Shown in pieces: positions 16,142 to 24,274 of a stretch of 64,000 bases of DNA (positions are counted from its first letter, which is position 1; each line of letters starts with the position of its first letter). The DNA is taken from NCBI RefSeq assembly GCF_004340875.1, contig NZ_SLXQ01000001.1, positions 1 to 64,000 on the forward strand, in the 5' to 3' direction. Below the pieces are notes generated by a model that was given only the letters and a program-made list of their open reading frames with translations, was not told where the DNA came from and made no database searches. A program made the translations under genes and the position numbers. This DNA comes from Tamaricihabitans halophyticus. Lineage in GTDB: Bacteria > Actinomycetota > Actinomycetes > Mycobacteriales > Pseudonocardiaceae.

Positions 16142-16564
16142 TCACTCGGCGGTTCGGTGCAGGCCGGTGAGGCGGGCGAGAGCGGCGAATCCGTCGTCGG
16201 TGCCCGGCCAGTGCACACGGACGGCGTCGAGGCCAGCGCGGCGAACGACGCTACGGAGTACCGCGGTGACGATGATGGCGTCGTCGGCGTAGCCCAGTAC
16301 CGGCAGGAAATCCGGAATGATGTCGATCGGGAAGGCAAGGTAGGCCATCAGCAGACCCAGCCGAACACGGACGCCGCGTGGCAGATTCTTGTCCGCGGCA
16401 AGTCGACGGACCAGACGCAGCACGTCGGGGAGCAACCGCACCGCTTCGCGCAGCAGGCCCCCGCGCGGACGAATGACAAGCAACACGAGGACGAGAGCTA
16501 GCCAAGCCAGCAGTAGCGCGGCCGCGATGCCGATGAGCAGATCCCACCAGAACGAGCCAGTCAT
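16142..16564 (-). CDS. YkvA-like DUF1232 membrane protein
   Basis: A 140-residue protein. The N terminus is one transmembrane helix (LLIGIAAALLLAWLALVLVL), followed by a cytoplasmic helix and the DUF1232 signature AYLAFPIDIIPDFLPVLGYA with DDAIIV. Function of this widespread family is not established. It is separated from nudC by 57 bases containing a palindromic repeat. Confidence 0.85.
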   Translation of the reverse strand: MTGSFWWDLLIGIAAALLLAWLALVLVLLVIRPRGGLLREAVRLLPDVLRLVRRLAADKNLPRGVRVRLGLLMAYLAFPIDIIPDFLPVLGYADDAIIVTAVLRSVVRRAGLDAVRVHWPGTDDGFAALARLTGLHRTAE

Positions 16565-16585
16565 GGCTGACCACCGCTCGCAGCT

Positions 16586-16611
16586 ACCGCAAGATCCCTG
16601 AAGAATGCGGT
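16586..16611. repeat. Dispersed intergenic repeat, copy C (palindromic)
   Basis: A self-complementary unit: ACCGCA, 14 bases, TGCGGT. One half (minus strand TTCAGGGATCTTGCGGT) equals the motif at 36788-36804; the other half (CCCTGAAGAATGCGGT) resembles copies B and D. It therefore links the two sub-types of the repeat and lies between yvkA-like and nudC genes. Confidence 0.5.
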
Positions 16612-16621
16612 TGGGCGGGTA

Positions 16622-17596
16622 CTAGTCGGCGGCGGCCCAGGCCTCCACCATGAGGCGGGCGATCGATGACCCACCGGGCAGGCCGATCTTGTCGGTCCGG
16701 CCACCGGCCTCGATCGCCTCCTGAACGTCGGCTCTGGACACCCACCGTGCCTCGGCGATCTCGCCATCGGCCAACACCAGCTCCTCCGCCCGGCTAGCGC
16801 GGGCGGCGAACCCGAGCATCAGCGAACGTGGGAACGGCCATGGCTGACTTCCCAGATACCGCACGTTGTCCACATGCACGCCGACCTCTTCACGGATCTC
16901 CCGCACCACACAGGCTTCCAGCGATTCGCCGGCTTCAACGAAACCGGCGAGCACCGAGTACCGGCCAGCCGGCCAGCTCGGCTGCCTGGCCAGCAATACC
17001 TGTTCGCCGTTGACCCCCGCATCGTCGTGCACCAGGCAGATCACCGCCGGATCGGTGCGCGGATACTCCTCATTGCCGCAGTTCGGGCACTGCGTCGCCC
17101 AACCGGCGAACACTCGCCGCACCTCGCCGCCACAACGGGCACAGTGCTGACCACGCCGGTGCCAGTGCAACAACGCGACCGCGGTGGTCAACAGCCCCGC
17201 CGAGGTGTCGTCCAGCACGGCGCCAACCCCACGCAGGTCAGCCCAGGTCTCGCCGTCCCCTGGTGCGGGTGGATCCCAACCGCGCCGCCCGAACTCCGCG
17301 AGATCAACCGGCGCATCGTCGCTGCCGTGCGTGGCCCAGTACGCGACACCATCCTGTTCACCAAGCAGTACCACGTCCGCCGGCGGCGCACTGCCGAACT
17401 CCGCCGCAGGACGCAGCGCGAGGGAGCCACCGCCGTCCCTGACCGGTGTCCGGCCGAGCTTGTCCACCACGACAACCCAGGAATCATTCCACTGCGCGGT
17501 AAGCCGCTCCGCATCCTGACGCAGCTGCTCGTCTCTGACCACAGTGGACCGGGAAAGCGTGGGAACCGCACCGAGTTGGAAGGGCACCGAGCTCAT
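16622..17596 (-). CDS. nudC: NAD+/NADH diphosphatase (NADH pyrophosphatase)
   Basis: A 324-residue NudC. The zinc ribbon has cysteine pairs at about 152/155 (CARC) and 170/173 (CPNC). The Nudix box GFVEAGESLEACVVREIREE (first part) is at 218-240 and the NudC-specific SQPWPF array at 250-255. It hydrolyses NADH or de-caps NAD-RNA. It overlaps the upstream M16 gene by four bases, giving a nudC/M16/M16 operon. nudC is also near adnAB in Mycobacterium (Rv3199c). Confidence 0.95.
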   Translation of the reverse strand: MSSVPFQLGAVPTLSRSTVVRDEQLRQDAERLTAQWNDSWVVVVDKLGRTPVRDGGGSLALRPAAEFGSAPPADVVLLGEQDGVAYWATHGSDDAPVDLAEFGRRGWDPPAPGDGETWADLRGVGAVLDDTSAGLLTTAVALLHWHRRGQHCARCGGEVRRVFAGWATQCPNCGNEEYPRTDPAVICLVHDDAGVNGEQVLLARQPSWPAGRYSVLAGFVEAGESLEACVVREIREEVGVHVDNVRYLGSQPWPFPRSLMLGFAARASRAEELVLADGEIAEARWVSRADVQEAIEAGGRTDKIGLPGGSSIARLMVEAWAAAD

Positions 17597-18960
17597 GGCA
17601 ACTGCGCACCGCCAAGCGAGTCCAATGCGTCCCAGAGCAGGTCGGCATCGCCGACGATCACCCCGGTGAACCTACGCGGCGCGAAGAACTCCCTTGCCGC
17701 CTCGGCAACCTGCTCGGTCGTGACCTCGGCCAGCCGACCAGGATGCGCGCGCAGCCACTCCGGATCCAGTCCGACGGCGGTCAGCGCGTCCAACTGGCTG
17801 GCTAGCCCCGGCTGGTTCGCGGTGGAGGTCAGCAACGCGCCGATAGCGTACTGCCGCACATCGTCCACTTCGGATTCTGACGGCGGCACCAGGCCCAGCC
17901 GGCCGAACTCGTAGCGCATCTCGAGCAACGCGGCCGCGGTTACCTCGCTTGCGGTATCCGCCTCGACAAGCAAGCTTGCCCCGAACGGGTTGAACTCGAG
18001 CGCGGAACGCGCGTGGTAGGTGTATCCCTTGTCTTCCCTGATGTTCTCCACCAGGCGCGAAGAGAAATAACCACCATAAGCCAGATTCGCCAACTGCAAC
18101 GCGGGATAGTTGGGATCCGTTCGACCAACGGCGCGCGCGGACAGCCGCAGCTGCGACTGCACCGCGTCCGGCCGGTGCACCAGCTGCAGATCGCCACCAA
18201 CCACATCGGCGAGTACCGGCAGCTCCGGCGCCGAGCGGTCCGCGGTCCAGGCACCGAGCACATCGCCAACCTCGGCCACGGCGCGCTCCGGATCGATGTC
18301 GCCGACCAGAATGAGCACCGAGCCGCGTGGCACCACGGAGTTCTTGTGCAGCTCCCGCACCTGCTCGGCGGTTACCTCGGCGACGTCCTCGGCGTGCGGG
18401 ATCTCCTTGGTGTACGGGTGATCCCCATAGCGCCGCCGCTGCAACGCTTCCCTGGCGATCACACTCGGCTGCGAGCGCGCCACCGCGAGCCGTTCCACCA
18501 ACCGGTCCCGCTCGCGCTCCACTTCGTCCTCGGCATAGCTTGCGGAGACCAGCGCATCGCCGAGCACGTCGAGCAGCGTGCGCAACCCGCTGGAAAGCGA
18601 ACTCCCGGAAAACCGCAACCGCTCGGGATCGACACGGGTATCCAACTCGCCGCCGATCAACGCGAGATCGGTGTCCACCGCGATCCGGTCGCGCTTCGCG
18701 GTCCCGGTCAGCGCCGTGTTCGCCAGCACCTCGGCGCGCGCCGCGTAGCCCTGACCGGTACCGGCGAACGGGATCCGCAGGCGCAGCTCGACCATCGGTA
18801 CCGTGGCTAGCCGGACGGCGAGCACTCGCAACCCGTTGGCGAGCACCGTGTCCACATAGTTCAGTTCGGCGGCCGCGCGCTGCTCGCTCAGCGACGGCAA
18901 CTCCCTCGGTCCGCGGTCGGTGCGGCCGATCTGCTCGGCCGTACGGTGTGCTGCGTTCAT
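17593..18960 (-). CDS. M16-family peptidase-like protein, non-catalytic subunit
   Basis: A 455-residue M16 protein. Where the HxxEH zinc motif should lie it reads AGTGQGYAARAEVLANTAL, so the metal ligands are missing. It keeps the substrate-binding pair typical of the non-catalytic partner (SSRLVENIREDKGYTYHARS). It begins two bases after the stop of the catalytic M16 gene at 18963-20258. By analogy with two-subunit bacterial M16 proteases the pair should form a heterodimer that degrades peptides. Confidence 0.9.
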   Translation of the reverse strand: MNAAHRTAEQIGRTDRGPRELPSLSEQRAAAELNYVDTVLANGLRVLAVRLATVPMVELRLRIPFAGTGQGYAARAEVLANTALTGTAKRDRIAVDTDLALIGGELDTRVDPERLRFSGSSLSSGLRTLLDVLGDALVSASYAEDEVERERDRLVERLAVARSQPSVIAREALQRRRYGDHPYTKEIPHAEDVAEVTAEQVRELHKNSVVPRGSVLILVGDIDPERAVAEVGDVLGAWTADRSAPELPVLADVVGGDLQLVHRPDAVQSQLRLSARAVGRTDPNYPALQLANLAYGGYFSSRLVENIREDKGYTYHARSALEFNPFGASLLVEADTASEVTAAALLEMRYEFGRLGLVPPSESEVDDVRQYAIGALLTSTANQPGLASQLDALTAVGLDPEWLRAHPGRLAEVTTEQVAEAAREFFAPRRFTGVIVGDADLLWDALDSLGGAQLP

Positions 18961-18962
18961 CC

Positions 18963-20258
18963 TCAGTCCTCCTGGCCAGCGTCGCCGGCACCTGGCTCAA
19001 CGGTGAGCACCGCGCGGGAATCAGGGCGCAGGGCTTTCGCCGCGGCGGCGACCTGCGCTGGTGTGGTCGCGGAAATCCGCTCGGGCAGCTCGTAGATCAA
19101 CCCGGCATCCGCGTAGAGCAGTTCGAAGCTGCCCAGACCAAGCGTGCGACTCATGACCCGGTCATGTTCCCGATGCAGGCTCGCCGCCCACCGCGCCGTG
19201 ACCTTCGCCAGCTCCTGCTCGTCCGGCGGCGTTTCCGCGATGGCAGCCAGCTCGGCATCGACGACGCCAAGCAGATGATCGGTACTGACTCCCGGCGCGT
19301 GCACCACCGTGATACTGAAGGTATCCGGATCGCGCGCCTCGAATGGCCCGAAGAGCCCCGCGCCGGCGGTAACCTCGGTGGCCAGCGGCTCGCGATGCAA
19401 CAAGCGCTGCTGCAGCCGGGAACCGTCGCCCTCGGTCAGCAAGCCGGCGAGCACCAGATAGCCGAGGTAACTGTCCACGTCGTTCACGGGATCGGGCATC
19501 CGGTAGCCAACCGCGAAGGCAGGCAGCGGGGCGTGCGGGTCCGGATGGACCTGCCGGAGTTCGCGCTGCGGCGCGGGTTCGGAGAAATCCTTGCGCGCTG
19601 GCGCGGAACGCGCTGGCACATCGCCAAAGTGTTTCTCGATCAGCGTCCGCGCACCGTCCACGGTGATGTCGCCGGCGACGGTGAGCACCGCGTTCGCCGG
19701 CGCGTAGAAGGTGTCGAAGAAGGCCGCGCAATCGTCCACAGTGGCCTTTTCGAGATCGGTGAAATCTCCGTAACCGTTGTGCGCGTTGGGAAACGTTTGG
19801 TAGAGCACCTGCGGAAGGTAGATCCACGGGAACCCGCCGTATGGGCGGTTCAACACGTTCAGCCGGATCTCTTCCTTGACCACGTCGATCTGGTTGGCAA
19901 GGTTCTCCTCGGTCAGCCGGGGTGCGCGCATCCGGTCTGCCTCAAGGAACAGTGCGCGTTCCAAGCCTGCGGCCGGCAGGACCTCGTAGTAGTCGGTGTA
20001 GTCCGGATGCGTGGAACCGTTGAACATCCCCCCGCTGGACTGCACATGCCGGAAATGCGCAAGCTTTTCCAGGCTTTCGCTGCCCTGGAACATCAGGTGC
20101 TCGAACAGGTGAGCGAAACCCGTCCGGCCTTCCGGTTCCGATCGGAAGCCCACGTCGTAGTGCACGCTCACGCCGACCACCGGTGACGTGGGATCGGGCG
20201 CGAGCACCACGCGCAGGCCGTTGTCCAGCGTCAGCTTATGTAGCTCCGGTGCGGCCAT
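18963..20258 (-). CDS. M16-family zinc protease, catalytic subunit
   Basis: A 431-residue protein with the inverted zinc motif HLFEH at residues 50-54 and the downstream Glu in ERALFLEADRM, as in the insulinase/processing-peptidase family. No signal peptide is seen, so it probably acts in the cytoplasm. It is the first gene of a series with the non-catalytic M16 partner and nudC. ATG start at 20258. Confidence 0.93.
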   Translation of the reverse strand: MAAPELHKLTLDNGLRVVLAPDPTSPVVGVSVHYDVGFRSEPEGRTGFAHLFEHLMFQGSESLEKLAHFRHVQSSGGMFNGSTHPDYTDYYEVLPAAGLERALFLEADRMRAPRLTEENLANQIDVVKEEIRLNVLNRPYGGFPWIYLPQVLYQTFPNAHNGYGDFTDLEKATVDDCAAFFDTFYAPANAVLTVAGDITVDGARTLIEKHFGDVPARSAPARKDFSEPAPQRELRQVHPDPHAPLPAFAVGYRMPDPVNDVDSYLGYLVLAGLLTEGDGSRLQQRLLHREPLATEVTAGAGLFGPFEARDPDTFSITVVHAPGVSTDHLLGVVDAELAAIAETPPDEQELAKVTARWAASLHREHDRVMSRTLGLGSFELLYADAGLIYELPERISATTPAQVAAAAKALRPDSRAVLTVEPGAGDAGQED

Positions 20259-20321
20259 GGCCCGAGCCTACGGGTTGGCTACCGCACGTTGGAGCGGGGT
20301 GGTCGCTGCGTTCACCGGGCG

Positions 20322-22133
20322 CTAACCAGCCACCGGAGCTGGCGCAGACTCCTCGGCAGGTCGCAGCGAACGCACATGCCCGGACTCGGCGAGCACCCCG
20401 TCCAATGCCGCGACAAAGGCTGGGAAATGTCCGGAAAACCGGCCAAGGTTCTCCTCACCTTCGGAGCCACCGAACCAGTAAAGGCCGGGGACCCCGTTGT
20501 CGCTCGGGTTGACCTCACCAAGTTGCGTCAGCCAGTGCGAGGTTTCGCCGAGTACCACGGCGTACGGCAGAGCTCGGGAGAACACCATTTCCCGGTCGGC
20601 CGCTGGAATATCGGTCGCGCGGGCGGTGTGCAGATAGTCGAGCAAGCCACGCATCTGCCGGACCAGCTGACTACCGCGCGCGGTCCGCGCCGGCAGCAGG
20701 TTCGCACCAAGCAGCACGCCGAGGCCAAGCAGAAGTACCGCGACGCCGGTCAACGCGTGCCCGACGGTCAGCGCCAGCGCGAGGGCACCAAGCACCCCCA
20801 ACGCGGCGATCCCGCCGCCGAGCCAAAGCCAGCGCCGGCTGGTCGCCTGCGGATCCCTTGCCAGCCAACCCTGGCGCAGTACATCCGAATACAGCGCGGC
20901 GCGGACGGTGTCCAGTCGAACCGGGTTGCTCCGCGCGCGCAGTTCGGAAAGCAGCACCTGCTCGGTCCCCTGGGGCAGCAACGCCTCGTAGACCGCCCGC
21001 TCGTACTCGTGCAGCTGCTCGTCCGGCGCGTTCCGGCGGGACAGCTGCCAGTCGGCAAGGCCGTCCGCACCAACGGTCTCGGCGATCCACAGGTAGTTGC
21101 GCACCGCGAGGTCGATCACCGTCGCGGTGACGTCCACAACGTCCACATGTTCATCGGTAACGGTGCCAACCTGGCCGGGCAGCACGCCGTCCGGAGAGGC
21201 GAACACGACCCGCTGGCCGTCCGAAAGCAGCACGTCAACCTGGGGAGCGGGGCCCTGCCACGCTGCGGCATCCCGCCGCCGGGCGCGCAGCACCAGGACG
21301 AGCCCGACAAGCAGCACCAGCGCCACGGCGATCAGCGCGACAACCGAAGGCACGGTCAGCGCGAACGCGGTGGCCAGGGTGGCAACCGTGGCGAACTCGG
21401 CATTGGCCGGTACGGTGCCCGCCGGCTGGCTCACCGACAGGTCCATCCGCTCGCCTGGCGCGAGGCCGTCCTGCGTGATGACCAGCCCACCGGTGTGTTC
21501 CAGCACCGCCCGGGTGCACTGGGTTGTCGAACCAACCGGCCCTGCCAGGCAGTTCGGTGACGTCGGCGCGTTCGGCGTGCTCACCGACGCGGTGACGGCG
21601 TCCACGGGTTGGTCCCAGCCGCTTGCCAGCCGCCAGCGGATCTCCTGGTGCCCGGCGAGATTGGCGACCGCGCCAAGCACCGTGTAGCGCACCGTGGCCG
21701 GACCGCCCGAGCTACTGATCCGCAGCGCGTCATCGGCGACCCCCGCCTCCGCGGCGCCTTCGGTAGTCACATCGCGTACCTGGTAGACGCGATCCTCGGT
21801 ATCGCTGGTCGCTACCCGCAGCGGCACCTGTTTGCTCAGCGCGGTGCCTTCCGGTGTGTTGATCCGCTCGGTGACCGTGAGCGCGCCGTCCTGCTCCAGC
21901 CTCAGCCGCACATCGATGTTGACCTTGGCGGTCTGCTGGTTCAGCCCGCCGGCGAGTTCCTCGGGCGAGTCGTGCCCGTGTGGTCGCGCGGCGTCCGCAT
22001 CGCGGTCGCCGACGTCGGCCGGATAGGGCGCCGGAGATGGTGGTTCAGCCTGTGCGATTCCGCCGAGGCTCACGCCGGCGAGCAGCGCGCAGAACAGGAC
22101 AGCGGGTAACCGAATACCCAATTTGGTCAACAC
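20322..22133 (-). CDS. DUF2207 membrane protein
   Basis: A 603-residue protein. Signal-anchor at the N terminus (LPAVLFCALLAGVSLGGIAQA), an extracellular region of about 270 residues with the DUF2207 pattern (NIDVRLRLEQDGALTVTERI, then GPATVRYTVLGAVANLAGHQ), one transmembrane helix (VVALIAVALVLLVGLVLVL), a cytoplasmic winged-helix-like region and a further helical pair near residue 455. The start is taken as GTG at 22133; an ATG at 22160 is possible. Function unknown for this family. It is divergent from the YpfJ-like gene. Confidence 0.8.
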   Translation of the reverse strand: MLTKLGIRLPAVLFCALLAGVSLGGIAQAEPPSPAPYPADVGDRDADAARPHGHDSPEELAGGLNQQTAKVNIDVRLRLEQDGALTVTERINTPEGTALSKQVPLRVATSDTEDRVYQVRDVTTEGAAEAGVADDALRISSSGGPATVRYTVLGAVANLAGHQEIRWRLASGWDQPVDAVTASVSTPNAPTSPNCLAGPVGSTTQCTRAVLEHTGGLVITQDGLAPGERMDLSVSQPAGTVPANAEFATVATLATAFALTVPSVVALIAVALVLLVGLVLVLRARRRDAAAWQGPAPQVDVLLSDGQRVVFASPDGVLPGQVGTVTDEHVDVVDVTATVIDLAVRNYLWIAETVGADGLADWQLSRRNAPDEQLHEYERAVYEALLPQGTEQVLLSELRARSNPVRLDTVRAALYSDVLRQGWLARDPQATSRRWLWLGGGIAALGVLGALALALTVGHALTGVAVLLLGLGVLLGANLLPARTARGSQLVRQMRGLLDYLHTARATDIPAADREMVFSRALPYAVVLGETSHWLTQLGEVNPSDNGVPGLYWFGGSEGEENLGRFSGHFPAFVAALDGVLAESGHVRSLRPAEESAPAPVAG

Positions 22134-22240
22134 GGCCCCGCACTCTAGCGGGAACCCCATATGATCCGCTGGGAAACGAACCATTTGCCCCGAGTGCTCA
22201 CACCTTCGGGGTTGCGACCGGGGTCTGGGGGATCCGCACG

Positions 22241-23635
22241 ATGACGCAACCACCTCCGCATGGAGGCTACGGCGGCAACGGTGGGTATCGCCCGACACCG
22301 CCTCCGCGCCCGGTGGCACCACCCCCAGCGGCTCGGCCGCTACCGCCACGGCAGGGCGCTACGCCCTACGGACGGCACCAGCCGGCCGGACCCGCGCGAC
22401 CGGTCACTCCGCAACAATCAGTCGGGCCACAACCGGTCGGGCCACCGCCAGCCGCACAGCCGGTGACGCCGCCACCCGGCAACCGCCCGTTGCCACCGCC
22501 ACGGGCAATGCCCGTCTCGGGATATTCGACGCCGCAGCGCACCCAACCCGGCGGCCACTACGGCGGGTACCCGAGCGGCTGGGGCAGACCGCATCCGATC
22601 TACGGCTACCCAACGGCCAGCCTGCCCAAGCGCAGTGGCGGCGGGGTCGTCGCGACGGCTATCGCCGCGGTGTTCGTCTTGGTCGTCGGGGGAATCGCGG
22701 TCGCGGCCGGGTTGAACTCGGCCAGCCGGACCAGTGACACGAGCTACAGCTCGGGAACGGAACCAACCTACGAGCCGACCTACACCACCCCGAACACGAC
22801 CGAACCAGCACCGACGACCGAAGACACGCCGACCACGACGACCGAGGCGGCACCGACCACCACCGAAGCCGCGCCCACGACCGAGGAACCAACGGAAACC
22901 ACCGAGCAGGGACCAACGCAGGTATTCGAAACCGCGGACAACCCGCTCGTGCTCAGCCAGCTCGGGCTCGAGGGCTACGCCTGCGAGCTCCCGCGTTTCG
23001 CCACCGACGCGGCCAGCCAGGACGCTTTCTACCGCGCGATGCTGCCCTGCCTGAACGAGATATGGGCGCCGGTACTGCGCCAGGCCAACCTGCCCTTCGA
23101 GTCGCCGAATCTGGTCACCATCACCAACGACACGGAGTCGAAATGCGGCACGATCCCGGGCAATGACGTAGCCCGGTACTGCGGCGACGATCTGACCATC
23201 TACATGACCGCCAACTACTACTCGCAGGTCGAGCAGATCGGCCCCTACCCCGGCCGGTATGTCTCCACCTTTGTGCACGAGTACGGCCACCACGTGCAGT
23301 GGCTTGCCGGGATCCTGCCCCAGATGCACCAGGAGCGCTATGACGTCGGGGACAGCTCGGCGCAGGGTCTCGAATTGTCCCGGCGGGCCGAACTACAGGC
23401 GAGCTGCTTCGGCGGGATGGCGATGGGCGCGCTGACCGGGCAGGGATCGGTGGACACGAATATGGCGCGCGAATCGCTCGAGGACGCGGCACAGCGCGGG
23501 GACTACCCGGAGACCGGTCGGCCGAGGGATCACGGAACACCCCAGAACAACGGCGCGTGGATGAACCACGGTTACGAGCGCAACGCCACGGGCGACTGCA
23601 ATACCTTCGCCGCCGACCCGGACACCGTCGCCTAA
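22241..23635 (+). CDS. YpfJ-like neutral zinc metallopeptidase, membrane anchored
   Basis: A 464-residue protein. Residues 1-125 are Pro/Gln/Gly-rich and cytoplasmic, one transmembrane helix follows (VVATAIAAVFVLVVGGIAVA), then a Thr/Glu/Pro repeat linker (TTTEAAPTTTEAAPTTEE) and the catalytic domain. HEYGHH begins at residue 346 and the downstream Glu in ELQASCFGG completes the zinc site of the PF04228 family. The enzyme should face outside the cell. Substrates unknown. Confidence 0.88.
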   Translation: MTQPPPHGGYGGNGGYRPTPPPRPVAPPPAARPLPPRQGATPYGRHQPAGPARPVTPQQSVGPQPVGPPPAAQPVTPPPGNRPLPPPRAMPVSGYSTPQRTQPGGHYGGYPSGWGRPHPIYGYPTASLPKRSGGGVVATAIAAVFVLVVGGIAVAAGLNSASRTSDTSYSSGTEPTYEPTYTTPNTTEPAPTTEDTPTTTTEAAPTTTEAAPTTEEPTETTEQGPTQVFETADNPLVLSQLGLEGYACELPRFATDAASQDAFYRAMLPCLNEIWAPVLRQANLPFESPNLVTITNDTESKCGTIPGNDVARYCGDDLTIYMTANYYSQVEQIGPYPGRYVSTFVHEYGHHVQWLAGILPQMHQERYDVGDSSAQGLELSRRAELQASCFGGMAMGALTGQGSVDTNMARESLEDAAQRGDYPETGRPRDHGTPQNNGAWMNHGYERNATGDCNTFAADPDTVA

Positions 23636-23644
23636 CGGCTTCGG

Positions 23645-23661
23645 GCGCGCTCCACGCGCGC
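23645..23661. terminator. GC hairpin after the YpfJ-like gene
   Basis: GCGCGC, TCCAC, GCGCGC: a perfect 6-bp stem with a five-base loop ten bases after the stop codon, without a T tract. It runs straight into repeat copy D. Probably a bidirectional terminator between the convergent genes. Confidence 0.5.
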
Positions 23662-23685
23662 TAACCTTAAAGAACGCGATCACGG
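23655..23685 (+). repeat. Dispersed intergenic repeat, copy D
   Basis: CGCGCGCTAACCTTAAAGAA followed by CGCGATCACGG. It matches copy B (13916-13944) at nearly all positions and, like it, sits at the end of a gene. Confidence 0.55.
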
Positions 23686-23701
23686 AATGTCACTGGCGGG
23701 C

Positions 23702-24232
23702 TCAGGCGGTGTTGGGTTTGGCCCGTGACCGAGCCCCCTTGGTCGCCATCGCGTTGGCGAACAGCCCGCCTCCGACACAACTGAGCGCGAGCAGCGCCAG
23801 GCTCACCGGCCGGCCAAGGCCGCCCTGTCCAGCTTCCGCGGAGGCGTCAAACACCTCGAGCTGACCGGGACCAGGCTGAATCGGCACCGCGACCTGGCGT
23901 TCCTCGCCCTCGCGGTGCCCACAGGCGCTGTAAACCGCCTCGCGTTGCTCGCCGTCCAGCGTCAGCTCGACCGTTTCGCTGGCATCCGGCGAACCGCAGG
24001 GTGCCGGTTCGGTGACGGTGGCCGTCACGGTGCGCGTCTGCGCGTCGTTACCGAGTCCGAGCAAGCCAGGGCCGATCAGCCACACGCCAACTACGACGAG
24101 TGCGCTGACCACGGTGATGACAATCAGAAGCAGGGACAGCTTGTCCGCCCTGTCATCTGCATCGCTGCCGGCCACGCTGTCGATAGTTCCAGATCGCCCC
24201 ACCGAATGCCCAGCGACCACCACACAACTCAC
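23702..24232 (-). CDS. Small membrane protein with an extracytoplasmic domain
   Basis: A protein of up to 176 residues. Two transmembrane helices (LLLIVITVVSALVVVGVWLI near residue 34 and LALLALSCVGGGLFANAMAT near 148) enclose an external domain with two cysteines (EPAPCGSPDA and VYSACGHREG) that could form a disulphide. Several in-frame GTG codons make the start uncertain; those just after 24224 have the better AGGTGAG site. It lies 42 bases downstream of adnB. No family recognised. Confidence 0.6.
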   Translation of the reverse strand: MSCVVVAGHSVGRSGTIDSVAGSDADDRADKLSLLLIVITVVSALVVVGVWLIGPGLLGLGNDAQTRTVTATVTEPAPCGSPDASETVELTLDGEQREAVYSACGHREGEERQVAVPIQPGPGQLEVFDASAEAGQGGLGRPVSLALLALSCVGGGLFANAMATKGARSRAKPNTA

Positions 24233-24274
24233 CTGCGACGCTCATGTATCGGCTTACCGATCCGCTGGTACAGC

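Noticed and set aside
18327-20186. Long open frame of 619 codons on the plus strand
   Set aside because: Arg/Ala/Pro-rich antisense shadow of the two M16 genes, which carry clear motifs on the minus strand.
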